Assembly: GCF_913773995.1 (NCBI RefSeq)
Contig: NZ_CAJYES010000249.1
Span: 34,141 to 98,140 of the forward strand
Source: an uncultured Pseudacidovorax sp.
GTDB taxonomy: Bacteria; Pseudomonadota; Gammaproteobacteria; Burkholderiales; Burkholderiaceae_C
Direction: 5' to 3'
DNA: 64,000 nucleotides
The position numbers and the translations under genes are program-made. Shown here one piece after another: positions 29,467 to 38,795 of this stretch; within the stretch, counting starts at the first letter, position 1, and every line of letters begins with the position of its first letter. The notes under the pieces were generated by a model. The model had not been told where the DNA came from and did not search any database. It saw nothing but the letters and a program-made list of their open reading frames with translations.

Positions 29467-29501
29467 GAAGGTTGATTTCCAACTTGATCAAGGAGAAAGA
29501 A

Positions 29502-30068
29502 ATGGCAACTGCAAAGAAGGCTCCGGCCAAGAAGGTCGCTGCAAAGAAGGCCGCCCCGGCCAAGAAGGTCGCGGCGAAGAAGGCGGCTCCGGCCAAGAAG
29601 GCCGCACCGGCGAAGAAGGTTGCAGCCAAGAAGGCAGCGCCCGCGAAGAAGGTCGCAGCGAAGAAGGCTGCACCGGCCAAGAAGGCGGCGCCGGCGAAGA
29701 AGGTCGCGGCCAAGAAGGCTGCACCGGCCAAGAAGGTCGCGGCGAAGAAGGCTGCGCCCGCCAAGAAGGCCGCCGCACCGGCAAAGAAGGTTGCGGCCAA
29801 GAAGGCAGCGCCCGCGAAGAAGGTTGCCGCCAAGAAGGCTGCACCGGCCAAGAAGGTCGCCGCCAAGAAGACGACGGCTGCCAAGACTGCTGCCTCCAAG
29901 GCCCCCGCCAAGAAGGCTGCTGCCAAGAAGGCCGTCAAGAAGCCTGCCTCTGCGAAAGCGCCTGCCCCTGCCCCTGCGGCCGCCCCCGCGCCTGCCGCTG
30001 CTCCCGCAGCCCAGACCACGCTGAGCCCGCAGGCGGCCTGGCCCTTCCCCACGGCCAGCAAGCCCTGA
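29502..30068 (+). CDS. Histone H1-like nucleoid protein with KKAAPAKK repeats
   Basis: A 188-residue, extremely basic protein made almost wholly of Lys/Ala/Pro repeats (units such as AAPAKKVAAKK from residue 8 to about 150) and an uncharged Ala/Pro tail. It resembles the C-terminal tail of eukaryotic H1, bacterial HctB-type proteins, AlgP and Bordetella BpH1, which bind and condense DNA nonspecifically. A good ribosome-binding site (AAGGAG) precedes the ATG at 29502. The nucleotide repeats make copy number prone to slippage. It has its own hairpin-bearing leader and a terminator. Confidence 0.85.
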   Translation: MATAKKAPAKKVAAKKAAPAKKVAAKKAAPAKKAAPAKKVAAKKAAPAKKVAAKKAAPAKKAAPAKKVAAKKAAPAKKVAAKKAAPAKKAAAPAKKVAAKKAAPAKKVAAKKAAPAKKVAAKKTTAAKTAASKAPAKKAAAKKAVKKPASAKAPAPAPAAAPAPAAAPAAQTTLSPQAAWPFPTASKP

Positions 30069-30107
30069 GGCTGAGCGAAGTGCCGCGCAAGCGGCCTTCG
30101 AAGCCCG

Positions 30108-30137
30108 AACCCGGCGACCGGAAGGCGCCGGGTTTTT
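30108..30137 (+). terminator. Rho-independent terminator after the histone-like gene
   Basis: AACCCGGCG and CGCCGGGTT form a nine-base stem with a nine-base loop, followed by seven T. It separates this gene from the convergent kinase gene. Confidence 0.9.
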
Positions 30138-30157
30138 TTATTGCATCGGCAGCGCGC

Positions 30158-31060
30158 TCAAAGGCCCAGTGCGGCGCGGTCCACTTGGTAGTTCTGCGGG
30201 CCGCGCTGTGCGATCTTGAGCGCACCCAGGCGGTTTCCCAACTCGGCGCAGCGCACCAGGTCCCAGCCCTTTTCCAGGCCATAGAGCAGACCACCGCGCC
30301 AGGCATCGCCACAGCCGGTGGGATCGACCACCGCTTCGGGCGTCACCGGGGCCACGCGTGTGGCCTCGCCGCCGACCCACACGTCGCAGCCCTCGGCGCC
30401 CAGTGTGACCACCATGCCGCGCACACGGCGCGAGATCTCGGCCGTGCTCCAGCCAGTGCGCTCGCTGAGCATGCGGCCTTCGTAGTCGTTGACCACGACC
30501 CAGTCGGCCTGGTCGATGAAGTGCGCGAGGTCCTTGCCGTCGAACATGGGCAGGCCCTGGCCCGGGTCGAACACGAAGGGAATACCGGCGGCCTTGAACT
30601 GCGCCGCATGCTGCAACATCGCCTCGCGGCCGTCGGGCGCGATGATGCCCAGGCGGATGTCTTCCCGCGCCTCGATGCGGTTGAGGTGGGCCTGCTGCAT
30701 CGCGCCCGGGTGGAAGGCCGTGATCTGGTTGTTGTCGCGGTCGGTCATGATCATGGCCTGCGCGGTGTAGCTGTCGTCCAGCTGCAGGATGAACTCGGTG
30801 CCCACACCCAGTTCCTTGAGACGCTGCACATAGTCGGCACCATCGCTGCCCACGGCCGCCATCGGCAGCGCGCGACCACCCAGGGCATTGAGGCTGTAGG
30901 CGATGTTGCCCGCACAGCCGCCGAAGTCGCGCCGCAGGCCGGGCACCAGGAAGGACACGTTGAGGATGTGCAGCTGGTCGGGCAGGATCTGCTCGGCAAA
31001 GCGGCCCTCGAAGGTCATGATGGTGTCGAATGCGAGCGAGCCGCAGATCACGGAAGCCAT
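30158..31060 (-). CDS. PfkB-family carbohydrate/nucleoside kinase
   Basis: A 300-residue ribokinase-fold kinase. The N-terminal PfkB region has CGSLAFDTIM and GGCAGNIAYSLNALGG; the catalytic signature DPTGCGDAWRGGLLYG is near residues 245-260, with the catalytic Asp in GCGDAW. Sequence style fits the adenosine-kinase-like single-domain branch annotated widely in Burkholderiales; the sugar or nucleoside substrate is not known. The ATG at 31060 is where the fold begins. It is downstream of the DUF3426 gene on the same strand with a 70-base gap. Confidence 0.82.
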   Translation of the reverse strand: MASVICGSLAFDTIMTFEGRFAEQILPDQLHILNVSFLVPGLRRDFGGCAGNIAYSLNALGGRALPMAAVGSDGADYVQRLKELGVGTEFILQLDDSYTAQAMIMTDRDNNQITAFHPGAMQQAHLNRIEAREDIRLGIIAPDGREAMLQHAAQFKAAGIPFVFDPGQGLPMFDGKDLAHFIDQADWVVVNDYEGRMLSERTGWSTAEISRRVRGMVVTLGAEGCDVWVGGEATRVAPVTPEAVVDPTGCGDAWRGGLLYGLEKGWDLVRCAELGNRLGALKIAQRGPQNYQVDRAALGL

Positions 31061-31130
31061 GGCGGGATCAATCCTGCAGAAGCGGTTGGAGACAAAGCGA
31101 AGCCTTCGGCACGGAGCGACCGAAACGGCT

Positions 31131-32558
31131 TCAGGGATAGAAGGCGAGCACGCTGTGGCCCACCACCGAAGGCAGCGGCCGACCCTCGGCCGCATGCAGT
31201 TGCAGGGCCAGGGCCACCTCCTCTTCGGTGCGCCCCGGCAAGGTGGCCGCGCGGGCCATCTCGCCCGGCTGCACCACGCGGCGCAGCACCGGGCGCTCGG
31301 ACCCGTCGAGCAGCGACAGTTCGATCGCCGGCATGGCCACCGCGATGGCCGCGGCATTGCGCACCGTGAAGACCAGCCGGTAGTGCCCCTCGGCGCCATC
31401 GCGCATGAGCGTCGAGCCATCCACCCGGATGTCGTCGATGCGGCGCGGTGCCTCGATGGCACAGTCCGTCGCGCGGCACACGGCCGACACCAGGGGCAGC
31501 AGCGCCGGACGGGACACAGCCCACTGGTCGCGCTCCTGCCGCAACACCTGCACACCCAGAATCATCAGCAGGACGAGCGCAGCCAGCGACCACAGCCAGA
31601 AGCGGCGGCGCCGAGGCGCAGTGCCTTCCGCGTTCTCGTCAGGCGTATCCATGAAGCTCGGCCGCAACGGCGCGAGCGCGAGCCCCTCGGTGGGCTCGCT
31701 TTCGAGGGCCGGCGCATCCGGCGGCGGCAAGGCCGACGAGGACAGCCCTGCCACATCGGGCGATGGCGGCAGTAACGAGGGCGGCGCGGACTCGCGGACC
31801 AACGCCTCCGGCGTGGGGCCGTCTGGGGCGGGAGCATCGATGTTGACGTCTTCCGCCGCGGAAGAAGAATCGAAGGTCGGAGCCTCTCCATCCAGCGAAG
31901 GCTCGATGGTGTTCTGGCGCGGCGCGGACGCCGCGGTGCGCCCAGGTCGAAGGAAGGCCGCCAGCGCTGTGGGCTCGGCATTCGCCCATGCGCGACCTCG
32001 GCGCAGGACGCGGCCAACCTGCGCCGCGTCAGCCGCGGGCCGTACGGGCGGAGAAGCGGTCCTAGGGGCGGCGGATGAGGGCCGACCCTCCTGCGGCGAG
32101 GGCTCCTCTGCATCCTCGGGCGATCCCAGGTCCAGCAGATCGGGCGACGGCATCCGCGGCTCGACCCGTTCGGCAGCCGGGGCCGAAGACGTCGCACCGG
32201 ATGCAGACAGGTCCAGCCAATCCCCAGAAGGCCATGCTGCGCTCCCCGACGGCGAACTCTCGGGCGGCGGCGAAACGGCGGCAGGTGGATGTTCCTCGAC
32301 CGGGTCGCTTTCCGAATCCTGCAGCGTGTGGGCGGGTGCACCCTCGCCGTCCACGGACAGGCCGCGTGGCGCATCCACGGAAGCCGGCCCCGCCAGCACT
32401 ACCCAGCTGCCATCGGGCAACTGCTCGCGCAGGTCGGACTGCGCATCGAACACCTCCCCACACCGGCCGCAGCGCACCCAACCCTCGGACAGGCGCAGCT
32501 GGTCGCGCACCACCTTGAAGGCAGTCGCGCAGGCGGGGCAGCGCGTGACGAGGCTCAC
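31131..32558 (-). CDS. DUF3426 zinc-ribbon membrane protein
   Basis: A 475-residue protein with an MJ0042-type zinc ribbon at the N-terminus (CPAC near residues 8-11, CGRCG near 30-34), a long acidic, Pro/Ser/Ala-rich low-complexity middle (about 45-305), one TM helix (FWLWSLAALVLLMILGVQVL, about 317-336) and a C-terminal DUF3426 domain that would lie in the periplasm. Widely conserved next to prmA in Betaproteobacteria; function unknown. A zinc-ribbon cytoplasmic part linked through the membrane to a periplasmic domain suggests signalling or assembly, but that is inference. Confidence 0.8.
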   Translation of the reverse strand: MSLVTRCPACATAFKVVRDQLRLSEGWVRCGRCGEVFDAQSDLREQLPDGSWVVLAGPASVDAPRGLSVDGEGAPAHTLQDSESDPVEEHPPAAVSPPPESSPSGSAAWPSGDWLDLSASGATSSAPAAERVEPRMPSPDLLDLGSPEDAEEPSPQEGRPSSAAPRTASPPVRPAADAAQVGRVLRRGRAWANAEPTALAAFLRPGRTAASAPRQNTIEPSLDGEAPTFDSSSAAEDVNIDAPAPDGPTPEALVRESAPPSLLPPSPDVAGLSSSALPPPDAPALESEPTEGLALAPLRPSFMDTPDENAEGTAPRRRRFWLWSLAALVLLMILGVQVLRQERDQWAVSRPALLPLVSAVCRATDCAIEAPRRIDDIRVDGSTLMRDGAEGHYRLVFTVRNAAAIAVAMPAIELSLLDGSERPVLRRVVQPGEMARAATLPGRTEEEVALALQLHAAEGRPLPSVVGHSVLAFYP

Positions 32559-32616
32559 GGAGCTGCCTTCGACTTGGCGGGCGATGCAATCGCCTTTCGG
32601 AGCGGGAGGGCGGTGA

Positions 32617-33510
32617 TCATGCCGCGCGGCGGCCCGTCATCAGAATCCAGCCGTCTTCGGTATCGGAGACCTCGAGCGCGATCCACGGTGCATAGGCCTC
32701 CTTCAGCTCGTCGGCCTGTCGCGCAAGGATGCCGGCCAGCACCAAATGGCCGCCCGGTCGCACATGGGCGCAGAGCAGCGGCGCCAGCACCTTGAGGGGA
32801 GTGGCCAGGATGTTGGCCAGCACGGTGTCGTATTCGCCCTCGGCCCGATCGGGCAGACCCGGCGAGAGTTCGACTGCATTCGCCTCGGCATTGAGGCGGG
32901 TCGATTCGACGGCCGCCTCGTCGATGTCGACGGCATCGATCTCGGTGGCGCCGAATTTCGCGGCGCCGATGGCCAGGATGCCCGAGCCGCAGCCGTAGTC
33001 GAGCACGCGCGAACCGAGCACGTCGGCCGGCTGGGTCGCGATCCAGCGCAGGCACATGCGCGTGGTCGGGTGCGTACCGGTGCCGAAGGCGAGGCCCGGG
33101 TCGAGGCGGATCACCTGCACGGCCTGCGCGGGCGGCTCGTGCCAGGTCGGGACGATCCAGAAGCTCTCGGTGATCTCCACCGGCGCGAACTGCGACTGCG
33201 TGAGGCGCACCCAGTCCTGCTCGGGCACCTCGGCAATACCCGCCAGGCTGCAGCCCTCGAAGAAGTCCTGCGCCTGCAGCAGGGCCGCGGCGTCGTCGGC
33301 CTTGGCACGGGTATCGAAGAGGGCCACCACGCGCGAGCGCTGCCAGCCTTCGCGCGGGGGCGGCATGCCCGGCTCGCCGAACAGCGCCTGCTCGGCCTCG
33401 GTGTGGGCATCGGCGTCTTCCACCGAGACGGACAGGGCATCGAGCGCATCCAGTGCCTCGCCCACCACCTCGACCCGGTCTTCGGGCGCCAAGAGCCGCA
33501 GTTCGAACAT
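32617..33510 (-). CDS. prmA: Ribosomal protein L11 methyltransferase
   Basis: A 297-residue SAM methyltransferase that trimethylates L11. The N-terminal recognition domain begins MFELRLLAPEDRVE. The methyltransferase core carries LDPGLAFGTGTHPTT, VLDYGCGSGILAIGAAK and the NIL(A) motif LANILATPL, all diagnostic for PrmA. The ATG at 33510 matches the family start. It lies between accC and the DUF3426 gene on the reverse strand. Confidence 0.95.
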   Translation of the reverse strand: MFELRLLAPEDRVEVVGEALDALDALSVSVEDADAHTEAEQALFGEPGMPPPREGWQRSRVVALFDTRAKADDAAALLQAQDFFEGCSLAGIAEVPEQDWVRLTQSQFAPVEITESFWIVPTWHEPPAQAVQVIRLDPGLAFGTGTHPTTRMCLRWIATQPADVLGSRVLDYGCGSGILAIGAAKFGATEIDAVDIDEAAVESTRLNAEANAVELSPGLPDRAEGEYDTVLANILATPLKVLAPLLCAHVRPGGHLVLAGILARQADELKEAYAPWIALEVSDTEDGWILMTGRRAA

Positions 33511-33567
33511 GAATCGCCTTTCATATCGGCCTGACCGCGGCAAGCCGCGCCGGCCCCCATAACAAGC

Positions 33568-33599
33568 GCGCCGCGGACCGGAAGGCCGGGCCGCGGCGC
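33568..33599 (-). terminator. GC-rich hairpin between accC and prmA
   Basis: GCGCCGCGG and CCGCGGCGC form a perfect nine-base stem with a 14-base loop. On the reverse strand it is followed by GCTTGTTATG, with no strong T-run. It may attenuate read-through from accBC. Confidence 0.45.
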
Positions 33600-33653
33600 A
33601 AGTCTTCCAAAGTATCGCCGCAGCGGGTGACCCCGCCCGGGACTGCGCGCCGG

Positions 33654-35003
33654 TCAGCGCTTATGGGATGCCATCCACTCTTCCAGATAGTGGATGTTGG
33701 TGCCGCCGGCCATGAACTTGGCGTCCACCATCAGCTCGCGGTGCAGCGGGATGTTGGTCAGGATGCCCTCGACCACCGTCTCGTTCAGCGCCGTGCGCAT
33801 GCGGGCCATGGCCTGCTCGCGCGTGTCGCCGTAGACGATCAGCTTGCCGATCATGGAGTCGTAGTTCGGCGGGACGAAGTAGTTGGTGTACACGTGCGAA
33901 TCCACGCGCACGCCCGGACCGCCCGGCGGATGCCACATGGTGATGCGACCCGGCGAAGGCGTGAACTTGTACGGATCTTCGGCATTGATCCGGCATTCGA
34001 TCGCATGACCCTTGAGCTGGATCTGGCGCTGCGTGAAGGGCAGCTTCTCGCCGGCGGCGACCATGATCTGCGTCTTGACGATGTCGATGCCGGTCACAAG
34101 CTCGGTCACCGGATGTTCCACCTGCACGCGGGTGTTCATCTCGATGAAGTAGAACTCGCCGTTCTCGTACAGGAACTCGAAAGTGCCGGCGCCGCGGTAG
34201 CCGATCTTCTTGCAGGCGGCGGCACAGCGCTCGCCGATCTTCTCGATCAGCTTGCGCGGGATGCCAGGGGCCGGCGATTCCTCGATCACCTTCTGGTGGC
34301 GGCGCTGCATGGAGCAGTCGCGCTCACCCAGGTAGACGGCGTTCTTGTGCTTGTCCGCGAGGATCTGGATCTCGACGTGCCGCGGGTTCTGGAGGAACTT
34401 CTCCATGTACACGGCCGGATTGTTGAAGGCCGCGGCCGCCTCGGCCTTGGTCATCTGGATGGCATTGACCAGCGCCGCCTCGGTGTGCACCACGCGCATG
34501 CCGCGCCCACCGCCGCCGCCGGCGGCCTTGATGATCACCGGATAGCCGATGGCGCGGGCGATGCGCTTGTTGGCCGCCGCGTCGTCCGACAGTTCGCCAT
34601 CGGAGCCGGGGACGCAGGGCACCCCGGCCTTGATCATCGCCTGCTTGGCCGACACCTTGTCGCCCATGGTGCGGATCGACTCAGGCGTGGGGCCGATGAA
34701 CTGGAAGCCGCTCTGCTCCACCCGTTCGGCGAAGTTGGCGTTTTCCGACAGGAAGCCGTAGCCGGGATGGATGGCTTCGGCGTCCGTCACCTCGGCGGCC
34801 GAGATGATGGCCGGCATGTTGAGGTAGCTCTGCGACGACGGAGCCGGGCCGATGCACACGGCCTCTTCGGCCAGTTTGACGTACTTGGCCTCGCGGTCGG
34901 CCTCGGAATAGACCATGACCGCCTTGATGCCCAGTTCGCTGCAGGCGCGCTGGATCCTCAAAGCGATCTCGCCGCGATTCGCGACCAGGATCTTCTTGAA
35001 CAT
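33654..35003 (-). CDS. accC: Acetyl-CoA carboxylase, biotin carboxylase subunit
   Basis: A 449-residue ATP-grasp enzyme that carboxylates biotin on AccB, the first step of fatty-acid synthesis. It starts [17 protein letters not shown]; the glycine-rich ATP loop GGGGGRGMR, the [16 protein letters not shown] segment and [15 protein letters not shown] are all present. Length equals the family. accB precedes it by eight bases on the reverse strand, forming the usual accBC operon. Confidence 0.97.
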   Translation of the reverse strand: MFKKILVANRGEIALRIQRACSELGIKAVMVYSEADREAKYVKLAEEAVCIGPAPSSQSYLNMPAIISAAEVTDAEAIHPGYGFLSENANFAERVEQSGFQFIGPTPESIRTMGDKVSAKQAMIKAGVPCVPGSDGELSDDAAANKRIARAIGYPVIIKAAGGGGGRGMRVVHTEAALVNAIQMTKAEAAAAFNNPAVYMEKFLQNPRHVEIQILADKHKNAVYLGERDCSMQRRHQKVIEESPAPGIPRKLIEKIGERCAAACKKIGYRGAGTFEFLYENGEFYFIEMNTRVQVEHPVTELVTGIDIVKTQIMVAAGEKLPFTQRQIQLKGHAIECRINAEDPYKFTPSPGRITMWHPPGGPGVRVDSHVYTNYFVPPNYDSMIGKLIVYGDTREQAMARMRTALNETVVEGILTNIPLHRELMVDAKFMAGGTNIHYLEEWMASHKR

Positions 35004-35011
35004 TCAGCGTC

Positions 35012-35479
35012 TCACTCGATGATGAACAGCGGCTGGCCGTATTCGACGGCTTGGCCGTTCTCGCCGAGGATCTGTTTGACGGTGCCCGACTTGTCGGCTT
35101 CGATCTCGTTGAGGATCTTCATCGCCTCGATGATGCAGAGGGTGTCGCCCTCCTTCACCTGCGAACCCACCTCCACGAAGGCGGGGGCACCCGGGCTGGA
35201 GGAGCGATAGAAGGTGCCGACCATGGGCGACTTCACCACATGGCCCGAAGGCGCTGCCTCTGCAGGCGCCGCGGCCGGTGCCGCTGCCTGCCCGGCCGGT
35301 GCGGCCGCCATCACGGCAGACGCCGCAGATGGGGGCATCGCAGCCTGCACGTACTGAACAGGGGCGGCTTCACCCGCCTTCACGATGCGCACCTTGCCTT
35401 CGGCTTCGGTGATCTCGAGTTCGGAAATATTGGATTCAGACACCAGGTCGATCAGTGTCTTGAGTTTGCGCAGATCCAT
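35012..35479 (-). CDS. accB: Biotin carboxyl carrier protein of acetyl-CoA carboxylase
   Basis: A 155-residue carrier: N-terminal [20 protein letters not shown], an Ala/Pro linker (about 50-75) and a C-terminal biotinyl domain with the acceptor lysine in [12 protein letters not shown] (Ile replaces the commoner Met/Leu after Lys). Works with AccC and the carboxyltransferase. The ATG at 35479 begins exactly like family members; the frame open upstream is noise. A 98-base gap to the TlpA-like gene leaves room for the accBC promoter. Confidence 0.96.
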   Translation of the reverse strand: MDLRKLKTLIDLVSESNISELEITEAEGKVRIVKAGEAAPVQYVQAAMPPSAASAVMAAAPAGQAAAPAAAPAEAAPSGHVVKSPMVGTFYRSSSPGAPAFVEVGSQVKEGDTLCIIEAMKILNEIEADKSGTVKQILGENGQAVEYGQPLFIIE

Positions 35480-35577
35480 GATTCTCCAGCGCCGGCCGCG
35501 GGGGCCGTCTATCGAACTTGCTTGAAAGTCGGCGTACGTCGGCGTTTTGACGCCATCTGCCGAGAAGGTCGCGGATT

Positions 35578-36126
35578 CTAGCCGTGAACCACTGCGCGCT
35601 GCCAAGCCTGCAGGTCGGCGGGCTCGACCTTGCCCATTCTACGGTCGCGCACGGCGCCGCCCGAATCGAGGACCAGCGTGAAGGGCAAGCCCCCGCTGTC
35701 GTTGCCCAAGGTCTTGACCAGCGACAAGGCCTGAGAGCCCGCGATCCCGATGGGAAACTCGACCGGAAGACGGGCCAGGAACTTGTCGACGGGTTCGGCA
35801 CGATCCACGGCGATGCCGACCACCTGCCACCCATTGGCGGCGTTTTCACGGTGGAAACGGTCGAGCAGGGGCATCTCCTCCACGCAAGGGGGACACCAGG
35901 TCGCCCAGAAGTTGACCAAGGTCGGCTTGCCCCGCATCGTCGCAAGTGCCAACTCGCCACCGCCAGGCCTGGGCAAGCGCAGTGACCACAGGGCGTCGGG
36001 GACCTCCCCAGCAGCCCGCGCACCGGCATCTTTCAGTTCACGATGGCGCCACAGAGCGAGGCCCGCGCCCGCCGCCACGACGGCGGCACCGCCGTAGGCC
36101 AGCCAGTGACGACGGTTGACCGTCAT
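35578..36126 (-). CDS. TlpA/ResA-like membrane-anchored thioredoxin
   Basis: A 182-residue protein with an N-terminal signal anchor ([19 protein letters not shown], about 8-26) and a periplasmic thioredoxin fold. The active site is [18 protein letters not shown] near residue 77-80, and the cis-Pro is in [10 protein letters not shown]. Such proteins reduce disulfides in cytochrome c or other exported proteins. Its ATG overlaps the stop of the upstream hypothetical gene (ATGA), so they are coupled. Partner proteins are not evident here. Confidence 0.85.
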   Translation of the reverse strand: MTVNRRHWLAYGGAAVVAAGAGLALWRHRELKDAGARAAGEVPDALWSLRLPRPGGGELALATMRGKPTLVNFWATWCPPCVEEMPLLDRFHRENAANGWQVVGIAVDRAEPVDKFLARLPVEFPIGIAGSQALSLVKTLGNDSGGLPFTLVLDSGGAVRDRRMGKVEPADLQAWQRAVVHG

Positions 36127-36713
36127 CGCCCCTCCTCCACTAGACGCCGGACCGAAGCGAGATCGCCGCGGGGCGTGCGACCCTGGCTGTCAGGCCGCAA
36201 GGCACCGCGCAGATCGTCCAGGTCGTAGATCATCAGGTGCACCCCCACCTCGGTACCCAGTTCACGACTGCGGGCGTGGACGCTCAGCGCCTCGACGCTG
36301 TCACCATGGAAGCCGGTAACGGTGCGTGGCTCGTATTCGACGCGGTGATCGATGAGTGCGATCTCCGCCGATTTGGAGTCATCACAGAACAACTGGATGT
36401 AGATGTCGCTCAGCCGGGTGGCGGTCCCGTGCCAGACAGAGCCGCCGAGATGCGGCCTGAAGGCCGCCATGTGCTCCATCCACTCGAGTGCGAGGCGTCG
36501 AAGCGCCTGCAGCTCGGCAGGCTGGGTGTCGGCGCAGAAGATGCGGATGTAGTCGCGCACCTCCTCCTCGACCTCGTCGTTGCCGGGCAGTGCGGTGCGC
36601 TGCGGCAGGCCCAGATCGCGCAGGGCCCGGCGCTTGGCGGGGCCGTATTCGAGCCCTTCCTCCACGATGAGGCGGGCTGCGGCGGCAGCGATGTCGCGCT
36701 TGGCGGAGTCCAT
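36123..36713 (-). CDS. Conserved hypothetical protein upstream of a TlpA-like gene
   Basis: A 196-residue soluble protein I cannot assign. The first part is helical (KRDIAAAAARLIVEEGLEYG, then NDEVEEEVRDYIRIFCADTQ) and the second half has HGTATRLSDIYIQLFCDDSK and ALIDHRVEYEPRTV, which looks like a compact alpha/beta domain, vaguely nucleotidyltransferase-like. Versions are annotated as hypothetical in Burkholderiales, always near mpl as far as I recall. It diverges from mpl with 69 bases between and overlaps the TlpA-like gene. The ATG at 36713 is the first in frame after the spacer. Confidence 0.65.
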   Translation of the reverse strand: MDSAKRDIAAAAARLIVEEGLEYGPAKRRALRDLGLPQRTALPGNDEVEEEVRDYIRIFCADTQPAELQALRRLALEWMEHMAAFRPHLGGSVWHGTATRLSDIYIQLFCDDSKSAEIALIDHRVEYEPRTVTGFHGDSVEALSVHARSRELGTEVGVHLMIYDLDDLRGALRPDSQGRTPRGDLASVRRLVEEGR

Positions 36714-36782
36714 CGGCGCATTGTGCCGCCGCAAGGCCGGCCCCGGAGCGGACGGCCCTGCGGCCCTTCCTAGAATCCGCCG

Positions 36783-38258
36783 ATGCATATTCACATCCTC
36801 GGCATCTGCGGCACCTTCATGGGCGGCCTGGCCGCCCTGGCCCGCGAGGCCGGCCACCGCGTCACAGGCTGTGATGCGGGCGTCTATCCGCCGATGAGCA
36901 CGCAGTTGCGCGAGCTCGGCATCGAACTGATCGAAGGCTACGGAGCCGACCAGATGGCGCTCGGGCCCGACATGTTCGTGATCGGCAACGTCGTCTCGCG
37001 GGCGCGGCTGGCCGATGGCCGGCCCAAGTTTCCATTGATGGAAGCGATCCTGGATGCAGGCGCGCCCTACACCAGCGGCCCGCAGTGGCTCGCCGAGCAT
37101 GTGCTGCAGGGCCGCCATGTGCTGGCCGTGGCCGGCACCCATGGCAAGACCACGACCACCTCGATGCTCACCTGGGTGCTGGACCAGGCCGGCCTGCAGC
37201 CCGGCTTCCTGGTGGGCGGCGTGCCGCTGGATTTCGGTGTCTCCGCGCGCCTGGGTCGCGGGGCTGCCGAAGCTCTCGCCTCGACGGGCTTGGAAGAAGC
37301 GGCCGTCGCTTCCGCGGCGCGAGCAAGCCATCCAGCCCCCTTCGTCATCGAAGCCGACGAGTACGACACCGCCTTCTTCGACAAGCGCAGCAAGTTCGTC
37401 CACTACCGGCCGCGCACGGCGGTGCTGAACAACCTGGAGTTCGACCACGCCGACATCTTCGACAACCTGGCGGCCATCGAGCGGCAATTCCACCACTTGG
37501 TGCGAACCGTGCCCTCCACCGGCCGATTGGTCGTCCACGCGGGCGAACAGAGCCTGGAGCGGGTGCTGGCCCAGGGTTGCTGGAGCGAAGTCGCCCGTTT
37601 CGGCGAGGCGCCCGACGCGCACTGGCGCGCACGCGGCCCGGCCCATGCCTTCGACGTGCTGCGCGGCGACACCGTGGTCGGGCGTGTGGAATGGAACCTC
37701 AGCGGCCAGCACAACCAGGCCAATGCGCTGGCCGCCGTCGCCGCTGCCGAGCATGTGGGCGTGGCCCCGGCCCAGGCGGCCGAGGCGCTCTGCCGCTTCC
37801 GCAACGTGCGGCGCCGCATGGAGCTGCGCGGCGAGGTGGCACAGGCCGGCGCCGAGCCGATCCGCGTCTATGACGACTTCGCCCACCACCCGACCGCCAT
37901 CCAGACGACGCTGGACGGCCTGCGCCAGCGGCTGGACGCCGACCGGTGCCAGGGCGAACGCATCCTCGCCATCTTCGAGCCGCGCAGCAACACCATGAAG
38001 CTGGGCACCATGGCCGCCCAGTTGCCGGACAGCCTGCGCGATGCTGCCCTTGCTTTCTGCCACACCGCCGGTCTGGACTGGGACGTGGCCGGCGCCCTGG
38101 CGCCGATGGGCGAACGCGCCGGCTGCTTCGGCGACATCGACAGCCTGGTAAGAGCCGTGGTCGCGGTGGCGCGTCCTGGCGACCACCTGGTGTGCATGAG
38201 CAATGGCGGCTTCGGCGGGATCCATGGCAAGCTCCTCGCCGCGCTGCAGGCGACCTGA
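36783..38258 (+). CDS. mpl: UDP-N-acetylmuramate:L-alanyl-gamma-D-glutamyl-meso-diaminopimelate ligase
   Basis: A 491-residue Mur-ligase-family enzyme of peptidoglycan recycling that joins recovered tripeptide to UDP-MurNAc. The N-terminal Rossmann domain starts MHIHILGICGTFMGG; the ATP loop [10 protein letters not shown] is at about 118-127; VIEADEYDTAFFDKRSKF and YDDFAHHPTAI are Mpl signatures that separate it from MurC. It complements AmpD in this window. The gene ends 17 bases before the cupin gene on the same strand. Confidence 0.95.
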   Translation: MHIHILGICGTFMGGLAALAREAGHRVTGCDAGVYPPMSTQLRELGIELIEGYGADQMALGPDMFVIGNVVSRARLADGRPKFPLMEAILDAGAPYTSGPQWLAEHVLQGRHVLAVAGTHGKTTTTSMLTWVLDQAGLQPGFLVGGVPLDFGVSARLGRGAAEALASTGLEEAAVASAARASHPAPFVIEADEYDTAFFDKRSKFVHYRPRTAVLNNLEFDHADIFDNLAAIERQFHHLVRTVPSTGRLVVHAGEQSLERVLAQGCWSEVARFGEAPDAHWRARGPAHAFDVLRGDTVVGRVEWNLSGQHNQANALAAVAAAEHVGVAPAQAAEALCRFRNVRRRMELRGEVAQAGAEPIRVYDDFAHHPTAIQTTLDGLRQRLDADRCQGERILAIFEPRSNTMKLGTMAAQLPDSLRDAALAFCHTAGLDWDVAGALAPMGERAGCFGDIDSLVRAVVAVARPGDHLVCMSNGGFGGIHGKLLAALQAT

Positions 38259-38275
38259 GCGCAGGAGAGCCCGCT

Positions 38276-38794
38276 ATGCCCCCGCCCCCAACCTCGCGTT
38301 CCCGCCAGTTGATCGAGACGCTGCAGTTGCAACCTCATCCGGAGGGCGGCTGGTATCGGGAGGTGTTCCGCGCCCCGGCTTCGGTGCAACCGGGCGACCA
38401 TCGCGGGCCGCGCGCCGCACTGACCAGCATCTACTTTCTGCTCGAGGCCGGTCAGCATTCGCGCTGGCACCAGGTGCTGTCCGATGAACTCTGGGTGCAC
38501 CTGGAGGGCGTGCCGCTCACCCTGTGGACCGCCGACGCTGCCTTCCGCACACCGCCGGCCCACGTGCGGCTCGCCGCGGTGGACGTCCACGGCAGCCGCC
38601 CCCAGCACGTGGTGCCCGCCGGCCAGTGGCAGGCCGCACAGCCGGTGGCCACGCACAGCGCCGGCGACTACACCCTCGCCGCCTGCGCCGTCGCGCCGGG
38701 TTTCGACTTCGCGGACTTCACGCTGATGGATGCCCAGGGCGAGTTGGCGGCCGCCCTGCGGCACCACTGGCCCGCACTGGCGTCTTTCATCTGA
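38276..38794 (+). CDS. DUF985 cupin-domain protein
   Basis: A 172-residue cupin of the DUF985 family: LIETLQLQPHPEGGWYREVF at the start, SIYFLLEAGQHSRWHQVLSDELW (metal-binding His residues) and a C-terminal APGFDFADFTLM. Members are sugar-epimerase-like in fold but have no agreed function. The ATG with GCAGGAGAGC upstream has a good ribosome-binding site. Its stop lies one base from the stop of convergent aroG. Confidence 0.82.
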   Translation: MPPPPTSRSRQLIETLQLQPHPEGGWYREVFRAPASVQPGDHRGPRAALTSIYFLLEAGQHSRWHQVLSDELWVHLEGVPLTLWTADAAFRTPPAHVRLAAVDVHGSRPQHVVPAGQWQAAQPVATHSAGDYTLAACAVAPGFDFADFTLMDAQGELAAALRHHWPALASFI

Positions 38795-38795
38795 C

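Noticed and set aside
29502..29920. CRISPR-like or satellite repeat array
   Set aside because: The repeats are in frame, encode KKAAPAKK units and lack spacers; they belong to the histone-like gene.
36714..38225. Reverse-strand frame upstream of the hypothetical gene, opposite mpl
   Set aside because: Continuous with the 196-residue hypothetical only because no stop intervenes; the extra 500 codons oppose mpl and have no family similarity.
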